DNA of 64,000 bases from Tunturibacter gelidoferens (GCF_040358255.1 NZ_CP132938.1:620001-684000); one strand, 5' to 3'. Positions 18,457 through 27,447 are shown, counted from the stretch's first letter. The notes: generated by a model not told the origin, from the letters alone. Translations and numbers: made by a program.

Positions 18457-19599
18457 TCACTCTTGCGCTTCTTCAAGCTGACGATGTGCGCTCCAACTTT
18501 GGACGGCACCGCCAATCTCAGAAATCTCCTTTACCAGCGTGTCTAGTAGTGCGCGCACATGCGTACACCGCGCTAGGTTCGCACTCTGTCCGGACCAGAG
18601 AGGAAGCAATTCGGGTCTCCCTGCCTTCTCGGCCGGAATCGATAAGTGCCGCACGAGCGCACGTTGAAGGGGGTAAGGCAGGATCTCTATATTATTTTGG
18701 TTGAGTTCGTCGAGCAGGCGGTTCTTGATGCCGCGAGCAAGTCTTCCGGTGAACCCTCGAGTAAGAGCAGTCTGCCTAGCTTGACCGCTGAGGAGCGCTT
18801 TACGGTGAAGCGTGTTCGCTCCCGACTCCTCGCACGCGAGAAAGGCCGTCCCCATCTGCACACCTTCGGCTCCGAGAGCGAAGGCTGCCACAATCCCGCG
18901 CGCATCTCCAATTCCGCCTGCGGCGACGACGGGAAGTCGTACGGCATCGACGACCTGCGGCACAAGTGCCATCGTCCCCGTCAGGGAATCTTCGGACGGT
19001 TGCAGAAAGGAGCCGCGATGGCCGCCTGCCTCAAAGCCGGAGGCCGCAATCACGTCCACTCCCGCTTGTTCCAAGGCAATCGCTTCGTCTACGGTGGTCG
19101 CCGTTCCAATCAGCACGATTCCCTGATGGCGGAACTCATCCAAAATCTGTTTGGAGGGAATGCCATAAATAAAGCTGAATACGGAGATCCCTTCGTCCAG
19201 GAGAACCTGCACCTGATCTTCGAAACGAATCGGTTCGTACGGGCGATAGGAGGGCGTGGCTCCTCCGACACTTTCAATATGTTTTGCCAGAGGAGAGAGG
19301 CTGCGATGAAATGCCTCTTCCGTCGAGGCGACGGCCCCTTCGTCTTCCATGGAGACCCACAGGTTCATCGCAAATGGCTTTGTTGTGAGGGCCTTGATCT
19401 CGCGAATGACATTGCGAATAGCCTCCGGTTTGAGTCCATGAGCACCGAACGATCCGAGTCCCCCATAGTTCGAAACAGATGCTGTAAGCCGCTGAGAGGA
19501 CAACCCTCCGAGCGGGCCTTGAATAATTGGATATTGAAGTCCCAAGCGTGAAGTCAGTCGATTGCCCGTCCACAATTTTGAGCCCACTCGAGCTGCCAT
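18457..19599 (-). CDS. Nitronate monooxygenase-like FMN enzyme (NPD family)
   Basis: A 380-residue TIM-barrel flavoprotein. It begins with LGLQYPIIQGPLGGLSSQ, followed by VSNYGGLGSFGAHGL, MNLWVSME, GTATTVDEAIALEQAGVDVIAASG, EAGGHRG (FMN phosphate region) and VVAAGGIGDARG. All match the 2-nitropropane dioxygenase/nitronate monooxygenase family, which oxidises nitronates such as propionate 3-nitronate. The length is somewhat above the 330-360 of typical members. It is the last gene of a three-gene operon, 35 bases after the RidA-like gene. Enzymes of this fold also serve as enoyl reductases, so the reaction is not certain. Confidence 0.85.
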   Translation of the reverse strand: MAARVGSKLWTGNRLTSRLGLQYPIIQGPLGGLSSQRLTASVSNYGGLGSFGAHGLKPEAIRNVIREIKALTTKPFAMNLWVSMEDEGAVASTEEAFHRSLSPLAKHIESVGGATPSYRPYEPIRFEDQVQVLLDEGISVFSFIYGIPSKQILDEFRHQGIVLIGTATTVDEAIALEQAGVDVIAASGFEAGGHRGSFLQPSEDSLTGTMALVPQVVDAVRLPVVAAGGIGDARGIVAAFALGAEGVQMGTAFLACEESGANTLHRKALLSGQARQTALTRGFTGRLARGIKNRLLDELNQNNIEILPYPLQRALVRHLSIPAEKAGRPELLPLWSGQSANLARCTHVRALLDTLVKEISEIGGAVQSWSAHRQLEEAQE

Positions 19600-19634
19600 A
19601 ACGATCCTCTATATTCCACAAAGAAGGCGGGAGC

Positions 19635-20138
19635 TTAGCTTCCGCCTTCTTTGTTCTCGACTTCGAACGTTACCTCAAGCATGACCGGCGCACCGAGAGG
19701 CAAGGCGGTTACTCCTAATACGGACCGCACGGACATCTTGTCCTCTCCAAATACATCGCGGAGAAGCTCCGATGCTGCGTCCGCAACAATAGGCTGGTTA
19801 TAAAAGTCTCCGTCTGTTGCCAGATAGACCTTCACGCTGACAACCCTCGTCACGCGGTCCAGCGACCCTACGTGCGCCTTCGCAGCGGAAAGAGCATTCA
19901 GAGTCGCGGTTCGCAAAGCGTCCCGCCCGGCAGATTCGTCGAGCTCTTTGCCTCGCCGCCCAACGAATTGAAGCTTGCCATCCTTGACCGGCAGCATTCC
20001 GCTGAGGAAGAAAAGGCTGCCTGACTGGACGGCCTCGACGTAGGCGCCAAGGGGGTGGGGCGCATTGGGGAGCACGATCCCAAGGTCCTGCAGCCGGCGC
20101 TCCGCGCTAGCCGGCTGCGAGCCCTTCGGGCTTACCAT
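19635..20138 (-). CDS. RidA/YjgF family protein
   Basis: A 167-residue RidA-fold protein. The N-terminal LGIVLPNAPHPLGAYVEAVQSGSLFFLSGMLPV and C-terminal SVRSVLGVTALPLGAPVMLEVTFEV match the YjgF/YER057c/UK114 family. RidA enzymes hydrolyse reactive enamine/imine intermediates. The canonical catalytic Arg (normally in an RxxVxVxxLP-type segment) corresponds here to SVRSVLGVTALP, so an Arg is present. The start overlaps the SDR stop by seven bases (20132-20138), indicating tight coupling. Length exceeds the 125-130 residues of archetypal RidA because of an N-terminal extension. It probably clears a reactive product made by its operon partners. Confidence 0.88.
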   Translation of the reverse strand: MVSPKGSQPASAERRLQDLGIVLPNAPHPLGAYVEAVQSGSLFFLSGMLPVKDGKLQFVGRRGKELDESAGRDALRTATLNALSAAKAHVGSLDRVTRVVSVKVYLATDGDFYNQPIVADAASELLRDVFGEDKMSVRSVLGVTALPLGAPVMLEVTFEVENKEGGS

Positions 20139-20860
20139 TTGCCGTTGTGCTGACCGCCGTCTACGTGCAGCACCTCCCCAGTGATCTGGCGCGATTCAGT
20201 GAGATAGACCACTGCGCTTGCAATTTCCTCCGAAGTGGAGATCGTGCCCATCGGCGACAAGGTTTTGAGGAAGTCCTTTGGGTTGTCTTTGTGAAGGGGA
20301 GTATCAACGATCCCGGGTGCAACCGCATTGAAGCGAATGTGTTCCTTCGCATACTCTGACGCCAGGCTGACCGTGATGGACTCGAGACCGCCCTTCGTGA
20401 TCATCTGCACGGATGCCGATACGCCAGCGATGGGATTTTTAACCAGCGATGTCGTGATGGCCACGACGCTTCCGCCCGACTTCTGAGCGAGCATCTGCTT
20501 GACCGCGAGCTGGGTGATGTAGATGTAGCCTTCGAGATTCGTGGAGACCAGCGAACGGAAATCGTCGGCGCTGTAATCAACAAAGGGCTTCGCCACGAAA
20601 ATGCCAGCGTTGTTGACAACCGCATCAATCGAGCCGAACTTCTGAACAGCTGCATCGACCACCTTCTTTGCCGTGGCAGCCTGACCGATATCTCCGTCCA
20701 CCAACACAAGCTTGTCGGAAGCCTTTAACTCAGCCGACTTTGACGCGCTGCGAGAGGTGCCCACTACGTTATAGCCGCGTTCCAGGAACGCTTTTACGAC
20801 TGCAGCGCCGATTCCCTGGGAGGCGCCCGTCACGATTACCGTCTTTTGAGTGTTTGCCAT
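20132..20860 (-). CDS. Short-chain dehydrogenase/reductase lacking the catalytic Tyr
   Basis: A 242-residue classical-length SDR. The cofactor motif TGASQGIG (residues 11-18), NNAG (83-86), Asn108 and Ser138 are present, and Lys156 lies in TKGGLES. The position four residues before that Lys, where the catalytic Tyr of YxxxK should be, is Gln152, so the usual proton donor is missing. The rest of the fold (APGIVDTP, GEVLHVDGGQ) is normal. It is the first gene of the SDR-RidA-NMO operon. A divergent SDR subgroup with a hydrophobic residue at this place is known to me from homologues, so it may be a functional variant and not a decayed gene. The reaction is unknown. Confidence 0.85.
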   Translation of the reverse strand: MANTQKTVIVTGASQGIGAAVVKAFLERGYNVVGTSRSASKSAELKASDKLVLVDGDIGQAATAKKVVDAAVQKFGSIDAVVNNAGIFVAKPFVDYSADDFRSLVSTNLEGYIYITQLAVKQMLAQKSGGSVVAITTSLVKNPIAGVSASVQMITKGGLESITVSLASEYAKEHIRFNAVAPGIVDTPLHKDNPKDFLKTLSPMGTISTSEEIASAVVYLTESRQITGEVLHVDGGQHNGKW

Positions 20861-21033
20861 TTATTGCTCCTATCGAAACCAATACTGCCAGTACCGCAGA
20901 TGGCAACATGAGGACGATCCTCGACGTTGACGATGCCGCGCGTTGATGCGGCCACCTGCTGCGTTCAAGCTCCAATATAGATGTGAGAGGAGGGGGCTAC
21001 GAGGCCCGATTTGTTCTGATACCCGCTATCGCT

Positions 21034-21936
21034 TTAGTCGATAGCTTCCACTTGCCGATCGAGTGTCCCAATGTTCGAGATCTGACGACTCATTCCTAAG
21101 AAAGCGTTGAGTGCGCTCGTCGAATAGCGATCATGTCGTCTAACAAATACAGTCTCTACCTGTGCCTGATCCACTGGGAGTTCGTGCACAGTGACGGACT
21201 GATCTGTCCAGAGTCTCTCCACCAGCGTCTTCGGTAGCAGCGTTATGCCTACGCCTGCAGTGATGCAGGTAATGATTGCATCGAGAGATGCAAATTCCAT
21301 TACGGTGTAACGAATACCTAGCCCATCGAGGATAGAGCCGAGCCTTTGACGGTAAGAACAACCCTGTCGAAACACGATTGCTTTGAGGTTTTCAACTTTG
21401 GCGAGGTCATCGAAGTTCCGTACGGATAAAGGGCTTACGAGGACAAGGTCTTCGAGGAATAGTAATTCCTCGCTCAGTTCTTGATGGTGAACAGGTCCAG
21501 CCACAAAGGCACCATCCAATTCGTGTTCCACCACCTGATTAATCAGAGATGTCGTAGTCCCCGTCATGACGGCCAACTCAACCCTCGGATATTCCTGTGC
21601 ATATTGGGCTACGAGTGTGGGAAGCCGCAATCCAGCTGTGGTCTCCAGCATTCCGATACGCAGTTTGCCCTTTGGAGTTCCATCCTCTTTGACCGCCGTG
21701 ATGGCTTGCTGGAACAGTGCACGTATCTGCTCCACATAGGAAAGAAGGCGTAGACCCGCTTCACTCGGCTCCACACCACGGCTATGCCTGACGAATAGCT
21801 GAACGCCGAGCTCTTCCTCCAGGAGGCGAATGCGGGAGGTGACATTTGATTGCACCATGTTCAGTTCAGCTGCCGCCCGGTTCATGCTGCCGATTCTTGC
21901 CACGGCGTCCACAATCCTCAAGTCATCTGCGTCCAT
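21034..21936 (-). CDS. LysR-family transcriptional regulator
   Basis: A 300-residue LysR-type regulator. The N-terminal winged helix (LRIVDAVARIGSMNRAAAELNMVQSNVTSRIRLLEEELGVQLFVRHSRGVEPSEAGLRLL, described in parts: recognition helix QSNVTSRI) precedes a periplasmic-binding-protein-like effector domain. The open frame begins earlier at 22101, but ATG 21936 gives the standard family length and has GGGGAGG about ten bases upstream, so the extra 55 residues are probably untranslated. A TATACT box sits nearby. It is directly upstream of the SDR-RidA-NMO operon on the same strand, 173 bases away, and is a likely regulator of it. Confidence 0.85.
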   Translation of the reverse strand: MDADDLRIVDAVARIGSMNRAAAELNMVQSNVTSRIRLLEEELGVQLFVRHSRGVEPSEAGLRLLSYVEQIRALFQQAITAVKEDGTPKGKLRIGMLETTAGLRLPTLVAQYAQEYPRVELAVMTGTTTSLINQVVEHELDGAFVAGPVHHQELSEELLFLEDLVLVSPLSVRNFDDLAKVENLKAIVFRQGCSYRQRLGSILDGLGIRYTVMEFASLDAIITCITAGVGITLLPKTLVERLWTDQSVTVHELPVDQAQVETVFVRRHDRYSTSALNAFLGMSRQISNIGTLDRQVEAID

Positions 21937-22225
21937 GGGCGTCCTGCCTCCCCATGCCAGTATAGAGACGAATCTCATTCCAATCAGTCGAATCAATCGG
22001 AGAATGTCGAGCACCGCGTCGGAGGAAAGCAGGCCTGAAGTATTCTGCTCGCCTTGCGTGTTCGATGCCAGCTTCGCGGGAGATTTTATTGCTGACTCCA
22101 TTGGCCCTCCTTTCTCAATGCCCGTCTGCAGGCACCATGTCCCGCTCGCGCAGAGAGCTTAATTGTAGTCTGAGAGTGATTTATAACACTTGCAAACGTT
22201 CCTTTTGCCGGTTACAGTCGCTGAT

Positions 22226-22852
22226 ATGAATGCACACACCGTGAGCCCCGAAGAATCAGGGAGACCTCACGCGCTGTTTCTAGCGGGGCACCCTGCTTTG
22301 GACTTCCTCAATACTCGAATGAGAGTGAATGCAGCGTTTCTGGACCTCTTGCAGAGCGACGAGGATGTGCTCATCTGGCTAAGGCAAGCCGGATATCCGA
22401 CTCCACGAACTCCACGAATTGACGGCAGGACCGGATCGGTCGCGCTGCTACGCTCCGCACGAAGGCTGCGAGAGAGCGTCCGGTCCCTTGTCGAATCGCG
22501 AAAGATGGGACAGCGGGGAGATCCCTTTATCCTTAACAGTATCTTAGCGGCTAGCCGGAGCTACCCACAGTTGGTTTGGAGAGGACCCAACGCAGTGGAG
22601 ATTGAGACGGTTAGACGGCAAGAGACGGCCGGATCAATTTTAGCGCCTGTAGCGGAAGCTGCTGCCGAACTCCTCACGACAGCCGATTTTGATCTCATAA
22701 AACACTGCGAGGATGACACCTGCTCGCTTTGGTTCTCCGACCAGACTAAGTCACACAATCGGCGCTGGTGCAGCATGGAAATATGTGGAAACCGCAACAA
22801 AGTGGCAGCTTATCGCGTGCGGGATCGGAACCGAAGACCTCCGACCAGTTGA
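22226..22852 (+). CDS. CGNR zinc-finger protein with ABATE domain
   Basis: A 208-residue protein. The N-terminal part (HALFLAGHPALDFLNTRM) is the ABATE-type domain start. The C-terminal part has the zinc finger with Cys in EDDTCSLWF, then RRWCSMEICGNRNKVAAYR, which contains the signature CGNR. Such proteins are presumed stress-linked transcriptional regulators. ATG 22226 is chosen over TTG 22190 because it gives the usual family length. It is divergent from the LysR gene across about 290 bases. No partner is obvious; it may act on the adjacent oxidoreductase operon. Confidence 0.85.
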   Translation: MNAHTVSPEESGRPHALFLAGHPALDFLNTRMRVNAAFLDLLQSDEDVLIWLRQAGYPTPRTPRIDGRTGSVALLRSARRLRESVRSLVESRKMGQRGDPFILNSILAASRSYPQLVWRGPNAVEIETVRRQETAGSILAPVAEAAAELLTTADFDLIKHCEDDTCSLWFSDQTKSHNRRWCSMEICGNRNKVAAYRVRDRNRRPPTS

Positions 22853-22929
22853 CCTGGAACGATTGAGCCCCTCTCAGCCGAACCCTGTGAAGGCTCATGC
22901 TCGAACTGTTTCCGTCATTGCTTTCCGCG

Positions 22930-23340
22930 GAAGCCGGGAATGGCCGTGCTTCCCGTTAGGGATGCATTTGGAAAGCAGAGCACGGCGATTTTGCTGCCAG
23001 CAGCTCTCGGTCTCAGCGGTGCATATTTGCTTCCTTTCGGTAACTGATGACCTGAATTCGATCTGCATCAACCCCTGCTGCAATCAGCGCGTTGCGCGCG
23101 GCGTTTGCGCGTTCTTCCCCAAGCGCCAGGTTGTATTCGGCTGAGCCGCGCCCATCCGCGTAATCGCCAACCTGCACCCGAATAGATGGATTTTCTTTCA
23201 GATACTGAGCAGCATGTTCGATTGCAGCTTGGGCGTCGGCTCTGATCTCTGCGCTGTCGTAATCGAAGAGAGCATCTTGAACATTTTCATGAAAGACGGC
23301 TTCTCTCTTAGCCCGGAGAGAGGGTTGATCTCCATGATCA
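22930..23340 (-). pseudogene. Remnant of an OmpA/Pal-domain protein
   Basis: Translation of the - strand between about 23335 and 23013 reads AKREAVFHENVQDALFDYDSAEIRADA, VQVGDYADGRGSAEYNLALG, ERANAARNALIAAGVDADRIQVISY and then a stop. A second frame continues ICTAETESCWQQNRRALLSK (to about 22960). This is the peptidoglycan-binding OmpA C-terminal domain with its usual cysteine-containing tail. A frameshift near 23030 and the loss of the N-terminal part show it is dead. The expected EGHCDERGS motif has become GDYADGRGS. No intact start was found. The junction with the next remnant lies near 23350-23380. Confidence 0.65.
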
Positions 23341-23380
23341 GAGTTGTGAGCGGGCGAGATTCCGTGCGAGCGAACACGGA

Positions 23381-23485
23381 ATTCGGCGTCACATTCAGCC
23401 GAGGGTCAACGAGCTTGTGGCGATCTGCGAGGGTGCCCCGGCAGACGACGACTGCACCCTCCTGGTCATCGACAGAACCGCCTGA
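23381..23485 (+). pseudogene. C-terminal tail of a PP2C/SpoIIE-type phosphatase
   Basis: A + strand frame of 34 codons ends in TGA 23483-23485 and reads NELVAICEGAPADDDCTLLVIDRTA at its end. That is the final strand of serine phosphatases of the PP2C/SpoIIE class (the ADD.CTLLVI pattern, where Asp residues bind metal). Only the tail is left, abutting the OmpA remnant, so the rest was deleted. Its place before the haem-HAMP remnant and the kinase remnant suggests a former phosphatase-sensor-kinase module. Confidence 0.45.
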
Positions 23486-23517
23486 CGCTGTAAGAGCAAT
23501 GCGTTGTTGGAGAAACC

Positions 23518-24253
23518 ATGAAACTTCTACTCAAATTCAACCTGATTGTCGTCGCCGTTGTCGCCATCGGTCTCGCCATTGTCTCCTGGGTAGCTCACTC
23601 CTTCCCCGCAGGCCATTCCGTTTTACGGTGCGACGGTCACCTTCGCTCGCCTGCGCCAAAAATTTCCCGAATACATGTACAAGGAGGCCACGCTCAACCC
23701 TACCAACCTCCAGGACCGTGCCGTCGATTGGGAGATCGATGTCATTGATGCCTTTCGCAACAAGGCGGACTTGAAGGAGTTCGTCGGCGAGCGGGAAACC
23801 GCTACTGGCCCTTCGCTCTATCTCGCTCACCCCATCAAGACGGAGTCAGGCTGTCTGGAGTGCCATACACTGCCCTCCGTCGCTCCAAAAACCATGGTCG
23901 AAAAATATGGATCGACGAACGGTTTCGGGTGGAAACTCAACGAAATCGTTGGTGCCCAAATCGTCTCCGTGCCGATGGCTGTCCCTATCCAGATTGCGTC
24001 AAGGGCGTTCAAAACTCTCCTCTGGTCTCTGGTCACGACATTTGCTGCCATACTGCTCGCTATCGATCTCGTGCTTTACTACCTCATCATCCTGCCGCTG
24101 CGCAAGCTTTCCGCGGTCGCCGACCGTGTCAGTCTCGGCCAGCTCGACCAGCCCGAACTACCCGTTCGCGGCAAGGATGAAATGGCCCAGCTCACCGCAT
24201 CCTTCAATCGCCTGGTAGTCACCGTAGTAAAGGCCTTGCGAATGCTCGGCTAG
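23518..24253 (+). pseudogene. Frameshifted DUF3365-type haem sensor with HAMP domain
   Basis: ATG 23518 opens an N-terminal helix (LLLKFNLIVVAVVAIGLAIVSWVAHSF). The frame is then lost near 23604. From about 23605 another frame reads PQAIPFYGATVTFARLRQKFPEYMYKEATLNPTN, a haem-type CLECH motif, a second membrane helix (LLWSLVTTFAAILLAIDLVLYYLIIL) and a HAMP domain ending KALRMLG. These pieces fit the periplasmic Tll0287-like/DUF3365 sensor family with a C-terminal HAMP. About 60 residues of the periplasmic domain are missing at the frameshift, so the gene is broken by a deletion. An ATG-proximal GGAGA site suggests it was once well translated. Confidence 0.65.
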
Positions 24254-25435
24254 CTACAATAGGCCGCTCTTGCGAAACCGTCCGCCCACCGAGGAGAGAA
24301 ATCTCCGTCTCGCATCCGCCTCCTCAATCTCCTGCGCTACCTGCTCCACAAGCGCCTGCAGATCATTCGCACTACTGGAAGCACGCTTTACCAGCACGCT
24401 CGCGATCGGCCCGACATAGTGGGCCAGCTTCAGCGTAATCTCGCTCAACTGATCCGGTTCGTACTTCGAACTCTCTGCAATCACTCCCTCTGCCGCACCT
24501 GTCAACGTAGGCGTCGAACCAGCAAAAACCCTGACTTGTGAAGCCTGGCCCAGTTGCGAGGCATCGAGCGCCGCAAGAAACTCCCTCGCGGTTTGCCACC
24601 GCTCTCGCTTCTCTTTAGCCAGCGCCTTCATCACTACGGCCGAAAACTCGGCGGGGATCAGCGGGTTAATCCGGCTCGGCGATACCGGACTGTGCTGCAG
24701 AAGCCCACTAATCACCTGCGCGTAGCTGGTGCCCTCAATCGGCAGTTTGCCGTAACCATCTCGTACAGCGTCACACCCACCGCATACAGATCCGACCGCG
24801 CATCGTGCCCTTCGCCCGATAGTTGCTCCGGCGCTATGTAGTGCATCGACCCGACCAGCGCCCCGGTCATCGTCAACCGCGCTTCGGGGGCTGCTAGCGC
24901 CAGCCCGAAATCAAGCACCTTAACCTATCCCCCGGGCGTCACCATGATATTCGACGGTTTGATGTCCCGATGAATCACTCCGCGCGAGTGCGCATACTCC
25001 AACGCAGTGAGCAGCTGACGTATATAGGCCACCGCCTGGTCCAGCGTGATACCCGCTGCCAGCGCGCGCCGCAGATCCATCCCTTCCACTCCATAATCAT
25101 CACAAGCTGTCTTCATGATGAAATGCAGTATGCAGCACGGCAATGTTTGGATGATTCAGTGTGGCCAGCACCCGAATCTCTCTCGTAAACCGATCCAGCA
25201 TCTCCTGGCTCGCGGAAGACGCTGCGAGCAGTACTTTCATCGCCTCCGTGCGGTCTGAGATCAGATGCCGCACGCGAAACACCTTACCCATTCCGCCGTC
25301 GCCGAGCACATCGACTATCTCGTATGACCCAACACGAATTCCTGGAAGCCAAGCCATCGACTCGAGTCTACATGCTTCCTCATCCACCGGCGTTGAGGCC
25401 TCACGCCTGCCGTCAGAGCGGCTAGCTCCTGACAA
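24254..25435 (-). pseudogene. Broken Hanks-type Ser/Thr protein kinase
   Basis: Read from 25435 downward, the kinase domain is complete in motif but not in frame. Seen are GDGGMGKVFRVRH (Gly loop), AMKVLL (ATP Lys), HRDIKPSN (catalytic loop), DFGLA and APEQLSGEGHDARSDLYAVG. It is interrupted by two close frame slips near 25110-25120, an in-frame TAG at 24925-24927 just before VKVLDFG, and a one-base slip near 24750 in the VT-GKLP segment. The C-terminal ITLKLAHYVGPIASVLVKRA...EEADARRRFLSSVGG is a small domain found behind many acidobacterial kinases. All catalytic residues are retained, so the decay looks recent. It is convergent with the haem-HAMP remnant. Confidence 0.75.
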
Positions 25436-25571
25436 GGAGAATCTTCAATTGTTGCTGTTCATGACCTTGCCTATGCGGACGGATTGAGTCACAAAGCATC
25501 GCAGTTTCTGTATGCCTCTACAGTAGTGATCACGTATGTATGAAAGATCGCGATAGGCGGAACGCAGTCCA

Positions 25572-25712
25572 TCACACACTCTCTCGGCCTTCTAGAATCA
25601 CGTCATCGATACGAATAGTGATGCTGTCCTCAGAGAATACAAGGCGAAGAGATTGCTTCCTGGTAGGTGAATAAGTGACATCTACAATCCGACATTCACC
25701 CCAGTTTTGACT
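25572..25712 (-). other. Start-less coding-like fragment in a gene-poor gap
   Basis: In the 25436-25810 interval a - strand frame of 46 codons between two stops reads NWGECRIVDVTYSPTRKQ and LRLVFSEDSITIRIDDVILEG. It has no start codon and no ribosome site. The composition is protein-like and it may be the end of another decayed gene. I do not recognise it. Nothing else was seen in this interval. Confidence 0.25.
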
Positions 25713-25810
25713 TCAATGAATACCAGTCAGAGGCTAGAAGTTTTGCTAGTAGCTCCGAAGCTTCGCTGAAGATAGCCTCCCTGTCAGATCCTGTTTAATC
25801 GGAGGAATCG

Positions 25811-26050
25811 GTGGCGAAGTTTGACAAAGCCTTGGCAGCTCAAAGCAAGATCGTCTATCTTCCAGTAGCGGATTGCGTCTTTGACACTGCTGTCCTGGCC
25901 CGTTTTGTCCTGCTCCTGACACTAATCTTGTGTTGCAGCGCATCGGCACAGAACGATCGTAGTGCGGAATACACTCGTAGCTCGCAACCTACTTTATTAA
26001 GCTACCCGGAGCTTGTGGCCCTGAGTGAGCAGGAAACGTCGCAAAAGTAA
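25811..26050 (+). CDS. Small putative exported protein
   Basis: A 79-residue frame starting at GTG 25811, with GGAGG five bases upstream, which is a good ribosome site. It contains one hydrophobic segment (AVLARFVLLLTLILCCSASAQN, about residues 27-48) that looks like a signal peptide, leaving about 31 residues (…LLSYPELVALSEQET…). It ends ten bases before the MetA-type outer-membrane gene, so the two could be co-transcribed. The tail resembles the beginning of some secreted hydrolases, so it may be a truncated remnant; I cannot assign a function. Confidence 0.4.
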   Translation: MAKFDKALAAQSKIVYLPVADCVFDTAVLARFVLLLTLILCCSASAQNDRSAEYTRSSQPTLLSYPELVALSEQETSQK

Positions 26051-26060
26051 AGGAAAAGAC

Positions 26061-27047
26061 ATGGACAAAATATTGAACCGTCGTTCATCTTCACCTTGGG
26101 CTCTTACGATTTTTGCGTTCATAAGCGTAGCGACATTGCATGCTCAACAGAAGGGCCAGTACGTGCCCGGACAATTCGGGCTGAATGCTGGCGTAGTTCC
26201 TTCCCCCGGACTGACCTACGCCAATTTAGCGCTCAACTACTCCGCAAGCTCACTGAATGACGCGAATGGAAACCATCGCCCCAATGTGGTCGGTACTTAC
26301 GGCTTCTGGGCCGACGAAAACATCTTCTACTTTGTCCTAAAGAAGAAGATTTTAGGCGCATCTTTCGCTCCCTACATCTCTGTCAATGTCGCAAACGGCA
26401 GTCTGGTTGCCGACATCTCCGGAACTAATCTGGGTGCTTCTGGTGGAGGATCAGGATTTGGAGACTTGTGGGTCCAGCCCGTCAACCTCGGCTGGCATCT
26501 CAAGCGGGCCGACATCGTCGCCGGCTACGCGTTCGTCGCCCCGACCGGACGCTTCGTTGCTGGAGCGAGTAACAATGTAGGCTCGGGATATTGGGGCAAC
26601 GATTTAACCTTTGGCACAACTGTTTACGTTACAAAGAACAAGGGAACCAGCTTAAACTTGTCCACCGATTGGGAGACACATGGACAGAAGACAGGAACTG
26701 CGCTGACGCCGGGAAAAACCTTTACTACTGAGTGGGGAGCGGGCCAAGTCCTTCCACTCAAAAAAGACTTTAGCAGACTGCTTCAACTCGGTGTAATCGG
26801 ATACGACCAGTGGCAGGTCTCTGCTAACAGCGGAACGATAGGCAATCTACCTGCGAGTAGCGTGCCGTTCTACTCCGTTCACGCAGTAGGCCTCCAGAGC
26901 AACTTCATACTTCCCCCCAAAAATCTCAACTTCTTCTTCAAGTACCTAAACGAGTACAAAGCGATCTCACGTCCCGAGGGCAGAACAATTGTGTTCGGAG
27001 GTTCGTGGACCTTGCGAATTCCTAAGCCGGCCGCGCCTAAGCCGTAA
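26061..27047 (+). CDS. MetA-pathway/phenol-type outer-membrane transporter
   Basis: A 328-residue predicted outer-membrane beta-barrel. The N-terminal signal (PWALTIFAFISVATLHAQ) is followed by PGQFGLNAGVVPSPGLTYANLALNY, FGDLWVQPVNLGWHLKRADIVAGYAFVAPTGRF and WGNDLTFGTTVYV, typical of the phenol MetA degradation (COG4313) family. ATG 26061 preceded by AAGGAAA is preferred over the upstream in-frame ATG at 26025, which would overlap the previous gene. Family members are thought to let small hydrophobic compounds cross the outer membrane. There are no aromatic-degradation genes nearby, so the substrate is unknown. It is convergent with the EamA-like pair. Confidence 0.75.
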   Translation: MDKILNRRSSSPWALTIFAFISVATLHAQQKGQYVPGQFGLNAGVVPSPGLTYANLALNYSASSLNDANGNHRPNVVGTYGFWADENIFYFVLKKKILGASFAPYISVNVANGSLVADISGTNLGASGGGSGFGDLWVQPVNLGWHLKRADIVAGYAFVAPTGRFVAGASNNVGSGYWGNDLTFGTTVYVTKNKGTSLNLSTDWETHGQKTGTALTPGKTFTTEWGAGQVLPLKKDFSRLLQLGVIGYDQWQVSANSGTIGNLPASSVPFYSVHAVGLQSNFILPPKNLNFFFKYLNEYKAISRPEGRTIVFGGSWTLRIPKPAAPKP

Positions 27048-27071
27048 CACAAAGCGACAACCTCGAGGCGG

Positions 27072-27446
27072 TTAGTTCTTTCCCAAAAACACCAGTGTGA
27101 CGCCGATCGCAACCAGCAAGACTCCGATCCAGCGTTGAAAGTCTACATGTTCGCGCAGAAACACGACCCCTCCAAAGGCACCCGCCACGTAGCTCAACGC
27201 CGTTACAGGGACGACGAAACTCACGTCGTAGATTGACAAGGCTACCAGTAGGGCAAAGAACGCTACCGCCATCATTCCACCCCCAAGCCACATCCAAGGG
27301 ACGCGCAGTGCTCTCAGAATTACCTTTGCGACCTCCGCTGGACGCAAACTTGGGGCCTCTCCAACAACCTTCATCGCGCGGGAGACACATAACTCGCCGC
27401 CCGTTCCGGCGACAACGATCAGCGTGAACAGAATGAAATGCGGCAA
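27072..27446 (-). CDS. Small EamA/SMR-like membrane protein, second of a pair
   Basis: A four-helix membrane protein of about 125 residues, resembling half-size EamA transporters and the SMR/ArnE-ArnF group: ELCVSRAMKVVGEAP, ALRVPWMWLGGGMMAVAFFALLVALSIYDVSFVVPVTALSYVAGAFGGVVFLREHV and a final helix ending in FLGKN. The open frame begins at TTG 27491, overlapping the partner by 44 bases; TTG 27446, just after the partner stop, is used here because it removes the overlap while keeping all helices. Both starts are weak. Such pairs act as heterodimers, for example ArnE/ArnF flipping undecaprenyl-phosphate-aminoarabinose. Here the sugar or lipid carried is unknown. Confidence 0.7.
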   Translation of the reverse strand: MPHFILFTLIVVAGTGGELCVSRAMKVVGEAPSLRPAEVAKVILRALRVPWMWLGGGMMAVAFFALLVALSIYDVSFVVPVTALSYVAGAFGGVVFLREHVDFQRWIGVLLVAIGVTLVFLGKN

Positions 27447-27447
27447 C

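Noticed and set aside
18646..19551. 301-codon + strand frame
   Set aside because: Antisense to the nitronate-monooxygenase-like gene, which has clear family motifs.
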